From JALHUB01 sp963719465 (GTDB lineage Bacteria; Chloroflexota; Dehalococcoidia; DSTF01; JALHUB01), in the NCBI GenBank assembly GCA_963719465.1, contig OY970386.1, forward strand, positions 310,001 to 374,000: DNA of 64,000 nt, read 5' to 3'. Below, one piece after another: positions 32,791 through 41,368 of the stretch (positions within the stretch are counted from its first letter, which is position 1; each line of letters starts with the position of its first letter). Position numbers and translations under genes: made by a program. The notes beneath the pieces are model-generated. The model was given only the letters and a program-made list of their open reading frames with translations, was not told where the DNA came from and ran no database searches.

Positions 32791-35331
32791 ATGAATGGAA
32801 GAATCAAGATCATCACATGCTTGGCGGTCGGGGCCCTTGCCGTGACCGCCCTCGTGCGACTGGCGGCACCGCCTGCGCCCGCCAGAGCCGACTATGGGAC
32901 GAGCCTGAGCGTTTCGCCTCAGCAGCAGGTCGTAAATGTCGGCGACAACGTGGACGTCACTGTCATTCTGAGCACCGATGTCGGCGCCACCGGCCTCCAG
33001 GTGGGCCTGGACTACGACCCGGCAATTCTGGAGCCCATCTATTCGGTCCCGCTTCCGCCCGCGCCAACGCCTACGCCATCCGCCGGCTGGCCCGTAAGCT
33101 ACACGGAAGGGAATCTTTTCAAGGATTGGGCTTCTTCGGTAGGCGGCAGCACGTTGGTGTCCCAGAAGCCTAAAGGAAATCGGCCGGGACACATCACACT
33201 TTTTGGTCTCACCTGCCAGAACGTGCCGATTGACGGGCTGTCGGCGACCGGCGATGTCGTGACCTTCCACCTCAAAGCGATAGGAAACGGCGTTTCAACT
33301 CTTCACCTCGCTGGTGATCCGAGCAGCGGCGGCGGCGGTGACCCGGGGAGGATTGAGGTGGTGGGAGGTGGCAGCAATCCGGGGCCGATACCAAACGTGA
33401 TACTGAATGACGGCGAGGTGTTCGTCGGGGTCACGCCGACTCCCGCTCCAATTCCCACCGAAACCCCCACCGAAAGCGCCGGGCCCTCCCCAACGCCGGC
33501 AGCTACCGAACCGCCAACGGCAACAACCGTTTCCACCAATACACCGTTGCCTCTGCCGACTGCGACATCGCCCTCAAATACCCGCCTCAGCGTCTCCCCC
33601 TCGACTCAGACCGTAGCCATTGGGGCCACGGTTGACGTTGCTGTCTCGATAGACACGCAAACGGCCAGCCGCGGCGCGCAGTTCGGGCTGAACTTCAACA
33701 ACAGGTACCTGACGTACACAGGCTTCACGGAAGGCAGCTTCTACAAAGACTGGGCCACGGAGCAGGGAGACGATACGCTCATCGCGCCTCAGCCGGCGGA
33801 CCAGGGCTCGGGCCACCTAAGTTCCTTTGGCATTGCCATAACGGGCACCAGCACCGGTGGACCAACCGGAACGGGGACCGTCGTCACGTATCACTTCACC
33901 GCTTCCACCGCCGGAACGTCGAACCTGACACTGGTCCAGGCCGTTGTGACCGACGATCAAGGATCCACAATACCGGGATCTACTGCCGATGCCGGCACCG
34001 TCGTAGTAAGTAACTCGACCGTCACCCCTACACCCTCGGCCACGATGGAGGGCACGGGGACGCCGCAGGGGACGGGAACTCCTGGGGCCGGAGTGGCCAG
34101 CAACAGCACTGTCGCTATCTCCCCCACGACTCAGACCGTGCCCCCGGGCGCTGCCTTCGACGTGAGCGTGACGCTGACCACCGACGCCAACATACGCGGT
34201 GCCCAGGGCAAGCTCGCCTTCGACCCGACGCTGCTTGAGGTTGACAGCGTCAGCGAAGGGTCATTCCTGAAGGATTGGGCCAGCGGGCACGGCGATTCCA
34301 CCATGGAATACCCGCAGCCCAGCGCAGATAACAGCGCTGGCACGGTGTCCGATATCGGGATATCCATGATGGGGACAAACCCCGGCGGTCCAACCGGAAC
34401 CGGCATCTTGTTCATTTATCACATGAAGGCTAAGAGCACGGAAGGCACAGCAAATCTCACGCTCTCTGACGTCGTTCTCTCCAACGAAAATGCCGCGACA
34501 CTCGCTGGTCCCACCATTACCAACGGCCAGGTTGTCGTCCAGGTCGGCGCGGTTGCTCCCACGGCCACGCCGAGCAGCGGCGGTTCGGGTTCCGGTGGCT
34601 CCTATCAGAGTAGCGGCTCAGGCGGTGGATCGGGCGGCAGTGGTGGCGGTGGCGGGAGCACCGTCGGGCCGACGAGCGCGACGAACACCGGCTCTTCCGC
34701 TGCCCCGAACTCGCAGGTCGAAGGCGCCGGTGCCAACCTCTGGAAAATCGATCTCTCTGGCTCCATCGGCGCGGACGGAATGGTTAAGAAGGACATCCAA
34801 TGGATCAGCCCCGACGGCAAGGTCAGGCTCCAGATCAATGCCCACACCGCTGCCCTCGACGACAACGGGAAGCCGATCACGAGCATCGAGATCAGCCAGG
34901 AGAGTTCTCCGGAGCCGGCTCCGGGAGACTGGGCCGCGATCAGTAGTGCTTTCGTCTTCCAGGTGAACGACCCGCCTTCAATGCACGCGACATTCAACCC
35001 GCCCATCAGCCTGAGCTTCCAGTACGACCCTTCGTTGATGCCGCCAGGTGTCAATGACAACGCTCCCCAGCTTGCTTTTCTTGACACGTCGGCGACGCCC
35101 CCATCGTGGCAGAAGCTGAACACGGTCGTCGATCCCATAGCACACATGGTGAGCGCGAAGATATCGCATTTCTCCACCTTCGGGGCATTCGCCAATCCAA
35201 GAAGTGGCCTGCCGTTCAACCCCTGGGTGCTGGGTGGCATCCTCGGCAGCGAAGCTCTGCTGGGCGCGGCCGCCTATCAACTCATCCAAACGAGACGTCG
35301 ACGCAGAATAGCTCTAGTCAAGGCTGCATAG
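32791..35331 (+). CDS. Large membrane-anchored scaffold with three cohesin modules
   Basis: 846 residues. Signal peptide (1-33), cohesin 1 (about 35-215), a Pro/Thr linker, cohesin 2 (about 266-405), a short Thr/Gly linker, cohesin 3 (about 432-590), a Gly/Ser-rich spacer (597-650), a globular region (650-795: WKIDLSGSIGADGMVKKDIQ ... VSAKISHFSTFGAFA) and a transmembrane helix (WVLGGILGSEALLGAAAY) with RRRRR behind it. Modules share GDxVDV, S-R-G-A-Q-F-G-L, F-Y/L-K-D-W-A and GGPTGTG with the other scaffolds. The flexible spacer would lift the modules off the surface. ATG 32791 lies 7 bases after AGGAGGG. Confidence 0.85.
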   Translation: MNGRIKIITCLAVGALAVTALVRLAAPPAPARADYGTSLSVSPQQQVVNVGDNVDVTVILSTDVGATGLQVGLDYDPAILEPIYSVPLPPAPTPTPSAGWPVSYTEGNLFKDWASSVGGSTLVSQKPKGNRPGHITLFGLTCQNVPIDGLSATGDVVTFHLKAIGNGVSTLHLAGDPSSGGGGDPGRIEVVGGGSNPGPIPNVILNDGEVFVGVTPTPAPIPTETPTESAGPSPTPAATEPPTATTVSTNTPLPLPTATSPSNTRLSVSPSTQTVAIGATVDVAVSIDTQTASRGAQFGLNFNNRYLTYTGFTEGSFYKDWATEQGDDTLIAPQPADQGSGHLSSFGIAITGTSTGGPTGTGTVVTYHFTASTAGTSNLTLVQAVVTDDQGSTIPGSTADAGTVVVSNSTVTPTPSATMEGTGTPQGTGTPGAGVASNSTVAISPTTQTVPPGAAFDVSVTLTTDANIRGAQGKLAFDPTLLEVDSVSEGSFLKDWASGHGDSTMEYPQPSADNSAGTVSDIGISMMGTNPGGPTGTGILFIYHMKAKSTEGTANLTLSDVVLSNENAATLAGPTITNGQVVVQVGAVAPTATPSSGGSGSGGSYQSSGSGGGSGGSGGGGGSTVGPTSATNTGSSAAPNSQVEGAGANLWKIDLSGSIGADGMVKKDIQWISPDGKVRLQINAHTAALDDNGKPITSIEISQESSPEPAPGDWAAISSAFVFQVNDPPSMHATFNPPISLSFQYDPSLMPPGVNDNAPQLAFLDTSATPPSWQKLNTVVDPIAHMVSAKISHFSTFGAFANPRSGLPFNPWVLGGILGSEALLGAAAYQLIQTRRRRRIALVKAA

Positions 35332-35383
35332 CGCGAGCGCCGCATGAGCGTTTCGTGTTCAGGAGTGCCGGAAGGAGGCCCGC

Positions 35384-36190
35384 ATGAGAAAGGCATTTCC
35401 AGGTAGGACGGTGATCGGCATCGCGTTGGGAGTTGTCGCGCTCGGCGCGCTCTGGTTCACGAGTGGAACAGCCCGCGCCAACCCCGGCACAAGTGTCAGC
35501 GTCTCGCTCGATTCGAACAGCGTCAACGCCGGCGACAACTTCGACGTCAACGTCGTCGTCGACACTGACGTGCCGATTCGCGGCGTCCAGTTCGCGCTCG
35601 ACTTCGACGCGTCGCTCATCCAGGTCGTGAGCGTCGATGAGGGCTCTTTTCTGAAGGACTGGGCAAACGGCAGCGGTAACCAGACCCTGAAGTTTCCGGA
35701 GCCGCAGATCGACAACAACGCCGGCCACGTCACGGACATCGGCATTGCCGTCGTCGGAACGGGCCAGGGCGGTGCCAGCGGACACGGTGTGCTCGCCACC
35801 TACCATATGACGGCGAAGGCCGGGGCCAAAGGCGTCTCGCCTCTCAAGCTCTCAGACCTGGTAGTGTCGGATGCTGCGGCTGCCACGATCCCCGGCGCGA
35901 CCTCAACCAACGGGCAGGTGGGTATCGGCGGCGCCCAGGTGACGCCGATGGAGACGACAGCGCCGTCCAATGGCACCACGCCCTCGTCCACTGCGGCGAC
36001 GACGACCACAGCCGGGAAGACCGCTGGGACGACTGGAACGTCGGTCTCCTCGGTCAAGGGCGCCAGCACCTCCAAGTCGTCGGGGTCGTCAAACGGGCTG
36101 AACGTGCCTTGGGAAGCCGTTGGAGGGGTGATGGGAGCGGTGGTGGTTGCAGGCGGTGTCACCGTGGCCATGCGAAGGCGGCGGGCATAG
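35384..36190 (+). CDS. Short membrane-anchored protein with one cohesin module
   Basis: 268 residues. Signal peptide (about 1-33, ending TARANP), one cohesin (about 34-185: NAGDNFDVNVVVDTDVPIRG, VQFALDFDASLIQVVSVDEG, SFLKDWANG, GVLATYHMTAKA), a Thr/Ser/Gly-rich linker (190-240) and a C-terminal helix (VGGVMGAVVVAGGVTVAM) ending RRRRA. It is a one-slot version of the two larger scaffolds and closest in sequence to cohesin 3 of the large one. AGGAGG precedes ATG 35384; the gap to the next gene is 49 bases, so all belong to one transcript. Confidence 0.85.
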   Translation: MRKAFPGRTVIGIALGVVALGALWFTSGTARANPGTSVSVSLDSNSVNAGDNFDVNVVVDTDVPIRGVQFALDFDASLIQVVSVDEGSFLKDWANGSGNQTLKFPEPQIDNNAGHVTDIGIAVVGTGQGGASGHGVLATYHMTAKAGAKGVSPLKLSDLVVSDAAAATIPGATSTNGQVGIGGAQVTPMETTAPSNGTTPSSTAATTTTAGKTAGTTGTSVSSVKGASTSKSSGSSNGLNVPWEAVGGVMGAVVVAGGVTVAMRRRRA

Positions 36191-36239
36191 CCGGACTTAC
36201 GCGAATCGCCGCTTGGGCGGCTGTCGACAGGAGCATTGC

Positions 36240-37262
36240 ATGCGACGAATTATTCAGAGAGTGCTCATGCTCGCCCCCATTCCGGTGCTGATGCTTTCCG
36301 CGCCGCTGGCAGGTTGCAGCTCATCCACCGCCACGAAAGGCGCCTCGATTCTGGCGGCGTGGGACATGATGCCGCTGGCGCAGTCGGCCCAAAGTGGCTT
36401 CAGCGGGGCCTCTGGCATGGCGGTTGCGATGGGCTCTCCGTCCGAAAGCATCGCCGGCCTGCAAAGCGGCAGGTGCGACGCGGTCATACTGGGACGCGAT
36501 CCCACGCCTCAGGAAATGCAGGGCCTGAAAGACGAGGTCATCGGCTATGACGCCGTGGCCATCCTCATCGACCAGAACTCCTGGAAAGGCGGTGAGTGGT
36601 GGGTGGGGAATACGCCTGCCCACCGGACCAGCGGGCTGCGCGCTCTGACTACCGCCGATCTCAAGGCCCTCTTCAGCTTCCCGATCCTCCAGCCGGGCCA
36701 GCGCTGGAAGTGGACGCCGACACCGCCGGCGTTCTACGAAGCGTGGGTCGCCCATTACGATGAGACCGGCGCGATGGTCGGCCAGGGTTGGGTCGCCCAG
36801 GACGAATCGGTGCCGCCGCCTTTCGTCTTTCCTCAGGGGAAGTACGACACCCAGAGCGCTCTATATCAAGCCCTCGGGCTCGACGAGGCTACGATAAGTG
36901 CAGCGGCCGAGACGAAAGGCTTCACAGCGGTGGGGTCCGACACTGAAGAGCAGGTGCTCGGTTCCCAATACCAGATCGCGGCGACGGGCGACTTTGTTTT
37001 CAAGATCGGTTTCTCTTCGCTGCGAACAGCCAAGCTCGCCGTCAAGAACCTGTCGGTGAACGTCGTGTCCATCGATGGCGTAGACCCCGTCGCGGCGCCG
37101 CAGTCGGTCTACGACGGGACGTATCCACTCAGCCGGAAGATACATCTCCTCACAGGGCAGAACTGCTCGGAGACCGATGGACTGGCGCAGTTCTTGCTCT
37201 CGCCCGACGGGCAGAAGGTGGTCCAGGATGCCGGCTATCTCCCGTTGCCGGCCAAGAGCTAA
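36240..37262 (+). CDS. Second PstS-like phosphate-binding lipoprotein
   Basis: 340 residues from ATG 36240 (AGGAG 6 bases upstream). Signal peptide with lipobox SAPLAGC, so anchored in the membrane. The body is a divergent PBP-like protein: SGMAVAMGSPSESIAGLQSG, GRDPTPQEM, TTADLKALF, and DGTYPLSRKIHLL near the end, as in pstS at 29708. It has no dockerin. Placed directly before pstC, it is the likely donor to the permease, while the dockerin-tagged PstS is tethered by scaffolds. Confidence 0.82.
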   Translation: MRRIIQRVLMLAPIPVLMLSAPLAGCSSSTATKGASILAAWDMMPLAQSAQSGFSGASGMAVAMGSPSESIAGLQSGRCDAVILGRDPTPQEMQGLKDEVIGYDAVAILIDQNSWKGGEWWVGNTPAHRTSGLRALTTADLKALFSFPILQPGQRWKWTPTPPAFYEAWVAHYDETGAMVGQGWVAQDESVPPPFVFPQGKYDTQSALYQALGLDEATISAAAETKGFTAVGSDTEEQVLGSQYQIAATGDFVFKIGFSSLRTAKLAVKNLSVNVVSIDGVDPVAAPQSVYDGTYPLSRKIHLLTGQNCSETDGLAQFLLSPDGQKVVQDAGYLPLPAKS

Positions 37263-37280
37263 GTCAGGAGACAAATCAGG

Positions 37281-38234
37281 ATGAGGTCTTGGCCAAGGAC
37301 GGCTTCGCTGCTGCTGGCGCTTATACCCGTCGCAATGCTCGTCTTCGTCGTCGGCGACCTGTTCAAGGAAGCGCTGCCGGCCATGAAGACGCCCGGCTTG
37401 AGGGAGATGCTCACTGGACGGGACTTCTCTGGCGCCTACACGAACTCGCGAGGCGTTTACGGACTTGTTCCCGCAATGTGGGGCACCCTGCTCGTCGTCG
37501 CGATCGCCGTCGGAATCGCCCTGCCGGCCTCCCTAGCTGTGGCGATCTTCTCCACAGAGTTTCGCCTCGGCTTTCTGGGCAAGGGGATGGAGGCGATTAT
37601 GGGCGCACTCTCCGGAATCCCGCCCATCGTCTATGCGCTGATGAGCGTAGTCTTCGCCGAGGTGTTTATCAGACCGAAGTTTGGCGCGCCTGACATACCC
37701 AGAGACGCCCTGCCTAACGGACTGACCCTCGGCCTCCTGCCCTGGGACCAGTCCACCTTGCTTGGCGGGCTTCTTCTTTCTTTGGTCATCGTGCCGTTCA
37801 TGGCGCCGCTGATCTGCGACGCCCTGCGAAACGTTCCTCAGGGTCTCCGCGAGGCGTCGCTCGGGCTCGGCGCGAACCGCTGGCACACGTTGAAGAGGGT
37901 CGTGATACCCGCGGCTTCGCCGGGTATCTTCTCAGCCGCCACCCTCGGCGCCCTGAAGGCCTGCGGCGACGTGATCATCGTCGCCTGGGCCATCGGCTAT
38001 GAGTCAGTGCTGCCAAACCCGCTCGTCGACGTTTGGGAGCGGACTCCCTCTCTTGCCGCCGTAGGTGCCGGGCTTGCCGGTGGGATCGGCCAGGCGGGCG
38101 GCGGCTACTGTGCTGGCCAAACCTCCTGCTCCGTTTCGTACTTCTCCGGGTTGCTGTTGCTCGGACTGGCCGTCGTCATCCTGGTGGCGGCGACCGTTCT
38201 CCAGAGGCGGCTTCAGAAAAGGTTTGCGCAATGA
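37281..38234 (+). CDS. pstC: Phosphate ABC transporter permease PstC
   Basis: 317 residues with about six transmembrane helices. The EAA loop that docks the ATPase is REASLGLGANRWHTLKRVVI PAASPGI; GIPPIVYALMSVVFAEVF is the family's central block. It carries a Pro-rich loop (IPRDALPNGLTLG) and near the C-terminus a Gly/Cys insert (GQAGGGYCAGQTSCSVS) not usual in PstC. Its TGA overlaps the pstA start (ATGA, 38231-38234). Confidence 0.92.
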   Translation: MRSWPRTASLLLALIPVAMLVFVVGDLFKEALPAMKTPGLREMLTGRDFSGAYTNSRGVYGLVPAMWGTLLVVAIAVGIALPASLAVAIFSTEFRLGFLGKGMEAIMGALSGIPPIVYALMSVVFAEVFIRPKFGAPDIPRDALPNGLTLGLLPWDQSTLLGGLLLSLVIVPFMAPLICDALRNVPQGLREASLGLGANRWHTLKRVVIPAASPGIFSAATLGALKACGDVIIVAWAIGYESVLPNPLVDVWERTPSLAAVGAGLAGGIGQAGGGYCAGQTSCSVSYFSGLLLLGLAVVILVAATVLQRRLQKRFAQ

Positions 38235-39664
38235 GCTTTGTTGACCTGGAGGGCATCTCCGGCGACGAAACCGGTGAGCGGCAAATCACCGCGGCGATAA
38301 TTCGTCGGATTTCAGCGTGGGAACCGGCAAGAGCTCTCGCGAAGGCGCGAGTCATACCCGCGGCCGCCTTCGTCGTGTCCAGCCTCGGCGTCATAGACGG
38401 CTGTCTTTGCCTCAGCCTGAACCCCCTGGTCGGTGTTTCGATAGCGCTCTTGGGTCTGCTCTGCCTTTCGCTGCTCGTGCTGGCATGGGATGTCCGCCGG
38501 TCGGCGGGCGCGTGGGACCGCCAACTCCTCACTCTCTGCGCTCTCTCCGCGGGCGCCATGGCGGCCCTCTGGTTCCTTCCGACGTACTGGAACGGCCTGA
38601 ATTTGAACGGCATAATTCATCGCTCCTTCTTCGCTGCCATCCTTCTGCTGGGAGTGAGCGTTCCCTCCAGTTGCCAGACGCTCTACCGGACTCTCGGCGC
38701 CACGCCCGATGCCGAGGACATAGCGCATTACCCCCTCATCCTTCTGCCCGTGGGTCTGCTTCTCGCGGCTTACGGCCTGCTGCTCGCCCGGCTTGTCCAG
38801 GAGGGATTGCCGAATCTCGACTGGCACGCCTTGACCACACCCTATCGGATCGTGCGCTGGACGACGCAGCCCACCGACAACCCATGGGCGCAGCCGCAGA
38901 CGCAGCAGGCGACACAGACGGGGATGTTGAACTACATTCTCGGAACGTTGCTTCTGGTGGGCATGACCTGCGTCATTGCTTTCCCCGTCGGCGTAGGGAC
39001 CGGCGTCTTCCTGAGCGAGTACGGCAAAGGCCCGCTGGCGGCGGTGGTGCGATTTTCGACGACGCTTCTGCGGGCGATGTCCGTGTTTATCATCGGCGTC
39101 ACCGCCTTCAGCGTGGCCCGACACTCTTGGAACACCCCCTTCTCCGACCTGTTCGCTGGCTATCTCCGTGATATGAACGGCGCCAAGCACAGTGCCAACG
39201 GCTCGTTCGTGACCGCGTCCATCTTCCTCTCGCTGCTCATGATCCCTGTCATCTCCCGCGCGACCGAGCAGGGTTGCCGGGCCACACCGCGCGACTTGAA
39301 AGAGGGCTCGCTGGGGTTGGGTGCTTCGGAGGGCCACACCCTAACGCACATCACCCTTCCCTGGTCGCTGCCGAGCATCGTCACCGGTCTTCTGATCGGC
39401 TGCGCCGAAGCCGCCGGAAGCGTCGCCGTGCTGATGTTCATGGCGGGCACCGGTGAGAACGGGGTCGGACCGCTGAGGGGCGTCACCTCTCTCGGGTACT
39501 TCATCCTGGGCGTCCGAAACGGCTCCGTTGAATTCCAGAGAGCTATGTCTCAATACCAGTTCTCGGCAGCGCTTCTCCTCGTTGTCATGACGGTCGGACT
39601 GAGCGGCGCCGCCTTGTTACTTAGGCGAAGATTTGCGAAGAGGTATAGAGGATCATGGTCTTAA
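38231..39664 (+). CDS. pstA: Phosphate ABC transporter permease PstA, with a long N-terminal membrane extension
   Basis: 477 residues, while typical PstA has about 280-300. The last 270 residues are the permease: MLNYILGTLLLVGMTCVIAFPVGV, FLSEYGKGPLAAVVRF, and the EAA loop LKEGSLGLGASEGHTLTHIT. The first 200 residues form an added domain with about four to five helices (VIPAAAFVVSSLGVIDGCLC, VGVSIALLGLLCLSLLVLAW, QLLTLCALSAGAMAALWFLP, LILLPVGLLLAAYGLLL) with no recognised family. ATG 38231 is set by coupling to pstC. The extension may replace the missing PhoU or sense phosphate, but that is speculation. Confidence 0.9.
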   Translation: MSFVDLEGISGDETGERQITAAIIRRISAWEPARALAKARVIPAAAFVVSSLGVIDGCLCLSLNPLVGVSIALLGLLCLSLLVLAWDVRRSAGAWDRQLLTLCALSAGAMAALWFLPTYWNGLNLNGIIHRSFFAAILLLGVSVPSSCQTLYRTLGATPDAEDIAHYPLILLPVGLLLAAYGLLLARLVQEGLPNLDWHALTTPYRIVRWTTQPTDNPWAQPQTQQATQTGMLNYILGTLLLVGMTCVIAFPVGVGTGVFLSEYGKGPLAAVVRFSTTLLRAMSVFIIGVTAFSVARHSWNTPFSDLFAGYLRDMNGAKHSANGSFVTASIFLSLLMIPVISRATEQGCRATPRDLKEGSLGLGASEGHTLTHITLPWSLPSIVTGLLIGCAEAAGSVAVLMFMAGTGENGVGPLRGVTSLGYFILGVRNGSVEFQRAMSQYQFSAALLLVVMTVGLSGAALLLRRRFAKRYRGSWS

Positions 39665-40461
39665 CCGTCGAGTCCACAGAAACGCAGGGTGTTATTCAAA
39701 TGAATAACAAGAATGGTTCAGCAAGCGCGATGGAAATGAAGGGATTGCGGGTCTCTTACGACGGAAATCCGATCGTGAAGGGGATAGACCTCGCGATTCC
39801 GTCGGGACAAGTCACGGCGATAATCGGTCCGTCCGGCTGCGGCAAAACGACGGTCCTTCGCTGCCTGAACCGGCTCATCGAGCTGACGGACGGCTGTACG
39901 GTGGAAGGACACATCTTCCTGGACGGCGAAGATATCCAGCGGATGGACCCGGTCCTCCTGCGAAGGAAGGTCGGCATTGTCTTCCAGAAGCCCAACCCGT
40001 TCCCGATGTCCGTGCGCGAGAACGTGCTCTATGGCGTAAGAGCCGTTCGCAGGAAGACCGACCACAATGCCGTCGTCGAAACCTGCCTGACGAAAGCGGC
40101 GCTATTCGATGAGATAAAGGACAGGCTTGCCGATCATGCCTTCGGCCTCTCCGTCGGACAGCAGCAGCGACTTTGCATCGCGCGCACGCTGGCGGTCTCG
40201 CCGAAGGTTATCCTGCTCGATGAGCCCGCGGCCTCCCTGGACCCGGCGTCGGCGGCCCGAGTCGAATCGAGCATACTGGCCTTGCGCGGCGAGTACACGG
40301 TGGTCATCGTCACGCATAACATGCAGCAGGCCCGGCGCGTCTCCGACTATACGGCCTTCATCTACCTGGGTGAGCTTGTCGAGTTCGGCGAGACACAACA
40401 GGTATTCGAAGCCCCTAAGGACCCAGAGACGCGGCGATACATCGCCGGCCAATTCGGTTAG
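39655..40461 (+). CDS. pstB: Phosphate ABC transporter ATPase PstB
   Basis: 268 residues. Walker A GPSGCGKTTVLRCLNRL, Q-loop FQKPNPFPMSV, Walker B VILLDEPAASLDP and the H-loop Asn-containing VTHNMQQA. The signature motif reads LSVGQQQRLCIARTLA instead of LSGGQQQR. The N-terminus is about 20 residues longer than usual (start 39655, overlapping pstA by 10 bases, GAGGATC upstream); an in-frame Met near MNNKNG is an alternative. No phoU follows. Confidence 0.93.
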   Translation: MVLTVESTETQGVIQMNNKNGSASAMEMKGLRVSYDGNPIVKGIDLAIPSGQVTAIIGPSGCGKTTVLRCLNRLIELTDGCTVEGHIFLDGEDIQRMDPVLLRRKVGIVFQKPNPFPMSVRENVLYGVRAVRRKTDHNAVVETCLTKAALFDEIKDRLADHAFGLSVGQQQRLCIARTLAVSPKVILLDEPAASLDPASAARVESSILALRGEYTVVIVTHNMQQARRVSDYTAFIYLGELVEFGETQQVFEAPKDPETRRYIAGQFG

Positions 40462-40487
40462 TCGCCTCTTTCGCTGCCGTCATCACT

Positions 40488-40551
40488 TTTACCACATGTT
40501 TGCCGCGCTTTGACGGGGGTTAACAAGCGGTTAACCCGCCGATGCTAGCTT
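40488..40551 (+). promoter_or_regulatory. Pho-box array upstream of the response regulator
   Basis: TTTGC 40499, TTGAC 40510, TTAAC 40520 and TTAAC 40531 (first bases), steps 11, 10, 11, with a fifth TTTAC at 40488. A -10-like TAGCTT (40546-40551) is 10 bases after the last repeat. Transcription would begin around 40558, at the ATG of the gene, and no ribosome site is visible, so the mRNA may be leaderless. Confidence 0.75.
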
Positions 40552-40558
40552 AATTCAG

Positions 40559-41239
40559 ATGAAAAAGGTCCTCGTAGTTGATGATGAGCCGACCCTCGTC
40601 GCAACGCTCAAGTACAACCTGGAAGGCGCCGGCTATGAGGTGCTGACGGCTGAGAACGGCGAATCTGCGCTCCTCGTGGCCCGTAGCAAGCACCCCGATC
40701 TCGTGGTTCTGGACCTTATGCTCCCGATCATGGACGGCCTCGAGGTCTGCCGCCTTCTCCGACGGGATATGAGCATGCCAATCTTGATTCTGACTGCGAA
40801 AACGGAAGAGGTGGACAAGATCGTCGGACTGGAGCTCGGCGCGGACGATTACGTAACGAAGCCGTTCAGCATGCGCGAGCTGCTCGCCCGAGTCCGCGCC
40901 CTTCTCCGCCGATCGGAAACGGTGTCGGAGGACGTGGCCGAAGTGGTGATTTCAGGAGACCTGGAACTCAATCCTCGCTCCCGTGTCGTCTCTCGCGACG
41001 GGCAGGCGCTTCCTCTGCGGCCCAAGGAGTACGACCTGCTGGCCTTCCTGATGTTCAACCGCCGGCATGTCTTCAGCCGCGAGCAACTCCTCCATCGCGT
41101 CTGGGGGTACGAGGAAACGGGCGAAACGCGGACGGTCGATGTGCACGTCACATGGCTCCGCCAGAAGATCGAGAACGTGCCGGCCAGGCCGACGCGTCTC
41201 ATCACCGTGAGGGGCACGGGCTACCGTTTCGACGGCTAA
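40559..41239 (+). CDS. OmpR-family response regulator (PhoB/PhoP-like)
   Basis: 226 residues. Receiver (1-115): KVLVVDDEPTLV, phospho-Asp in LVVLDLMLPIMDG, Thr/Lys in ILILTAKTEEVD and DYVTKPFSMREL. DNA-binding winged helix (about 130-226): LPLRPKEYDLLAFLMFNRRHVFSREQLL, DVHVTWLRQKIE and RGTGYRF. Following pstB and having a Pho-box array in its own promoter make it the likely phosphate regulator, autoregulated. The gene has no adjacent histidine kinase; the orphan kinase at 24124-26436 is one candidate partner. ATG 40559 sits at the expected transcript start. Confidence 0.9.
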   Translation: MKKVLVVDDEPTLVATLKYNLEGAGYEVLTAENGESALLVARSKHPDLVVLDLMLPIMDGLEVCRLLRRDMSMPILILTAKTEEVDKIVGLELGADDYVTKPFSMRELLARVRALLRRSETVSEDVAEVVISGDLELNPRSRVVSRDGQALPLRPKEYDLLAFLMFNRRHVFSREQLLHRVWGYEETGETRTVDVHVTWLRQKIENVPARPTRLITVRGTGYRFDG

Positions 41240-41271
41240 GCCCTGCGCATCGTCGAAAGCTTCACACAACG

Positions 41272-41324
41272 TTTACCTGGCATTAACCAGCGTTGCAGCG
41301 CGCTTAACCCCCGTGCTTTAGTCT
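41272..41324 (+). promoter_or_regulatory. Pho-box array upstream of a small unknown gene
   Basis: TTTAC 41272, TTAAC 41283, TTGCA 41293 and TTAAC 41304 (first bases), steps 11, 10, 11, and a -10-like TAGTCT (41319-41324) 10 bases after. Expected start near 41331, 38 bases before ATG 41369. Confidence 0.75.
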
Positions 41325-41368
41325 TCTCTTTGACAGCGGAAGAGAAGACATCTGAGGAGAAAGGAACC

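Noticed and set aside
30943..36190. Plain bacterial Ig-like or adhesin repeats instead of cohesins
   Set aside because: Each module has the cohesin-type GDxVDV start, the S-R-G-x-Q-F-x-L-x-F-D strand and the GGPTGTG end, and a dockerin gene lies next to them; a profile search should still confirm it.
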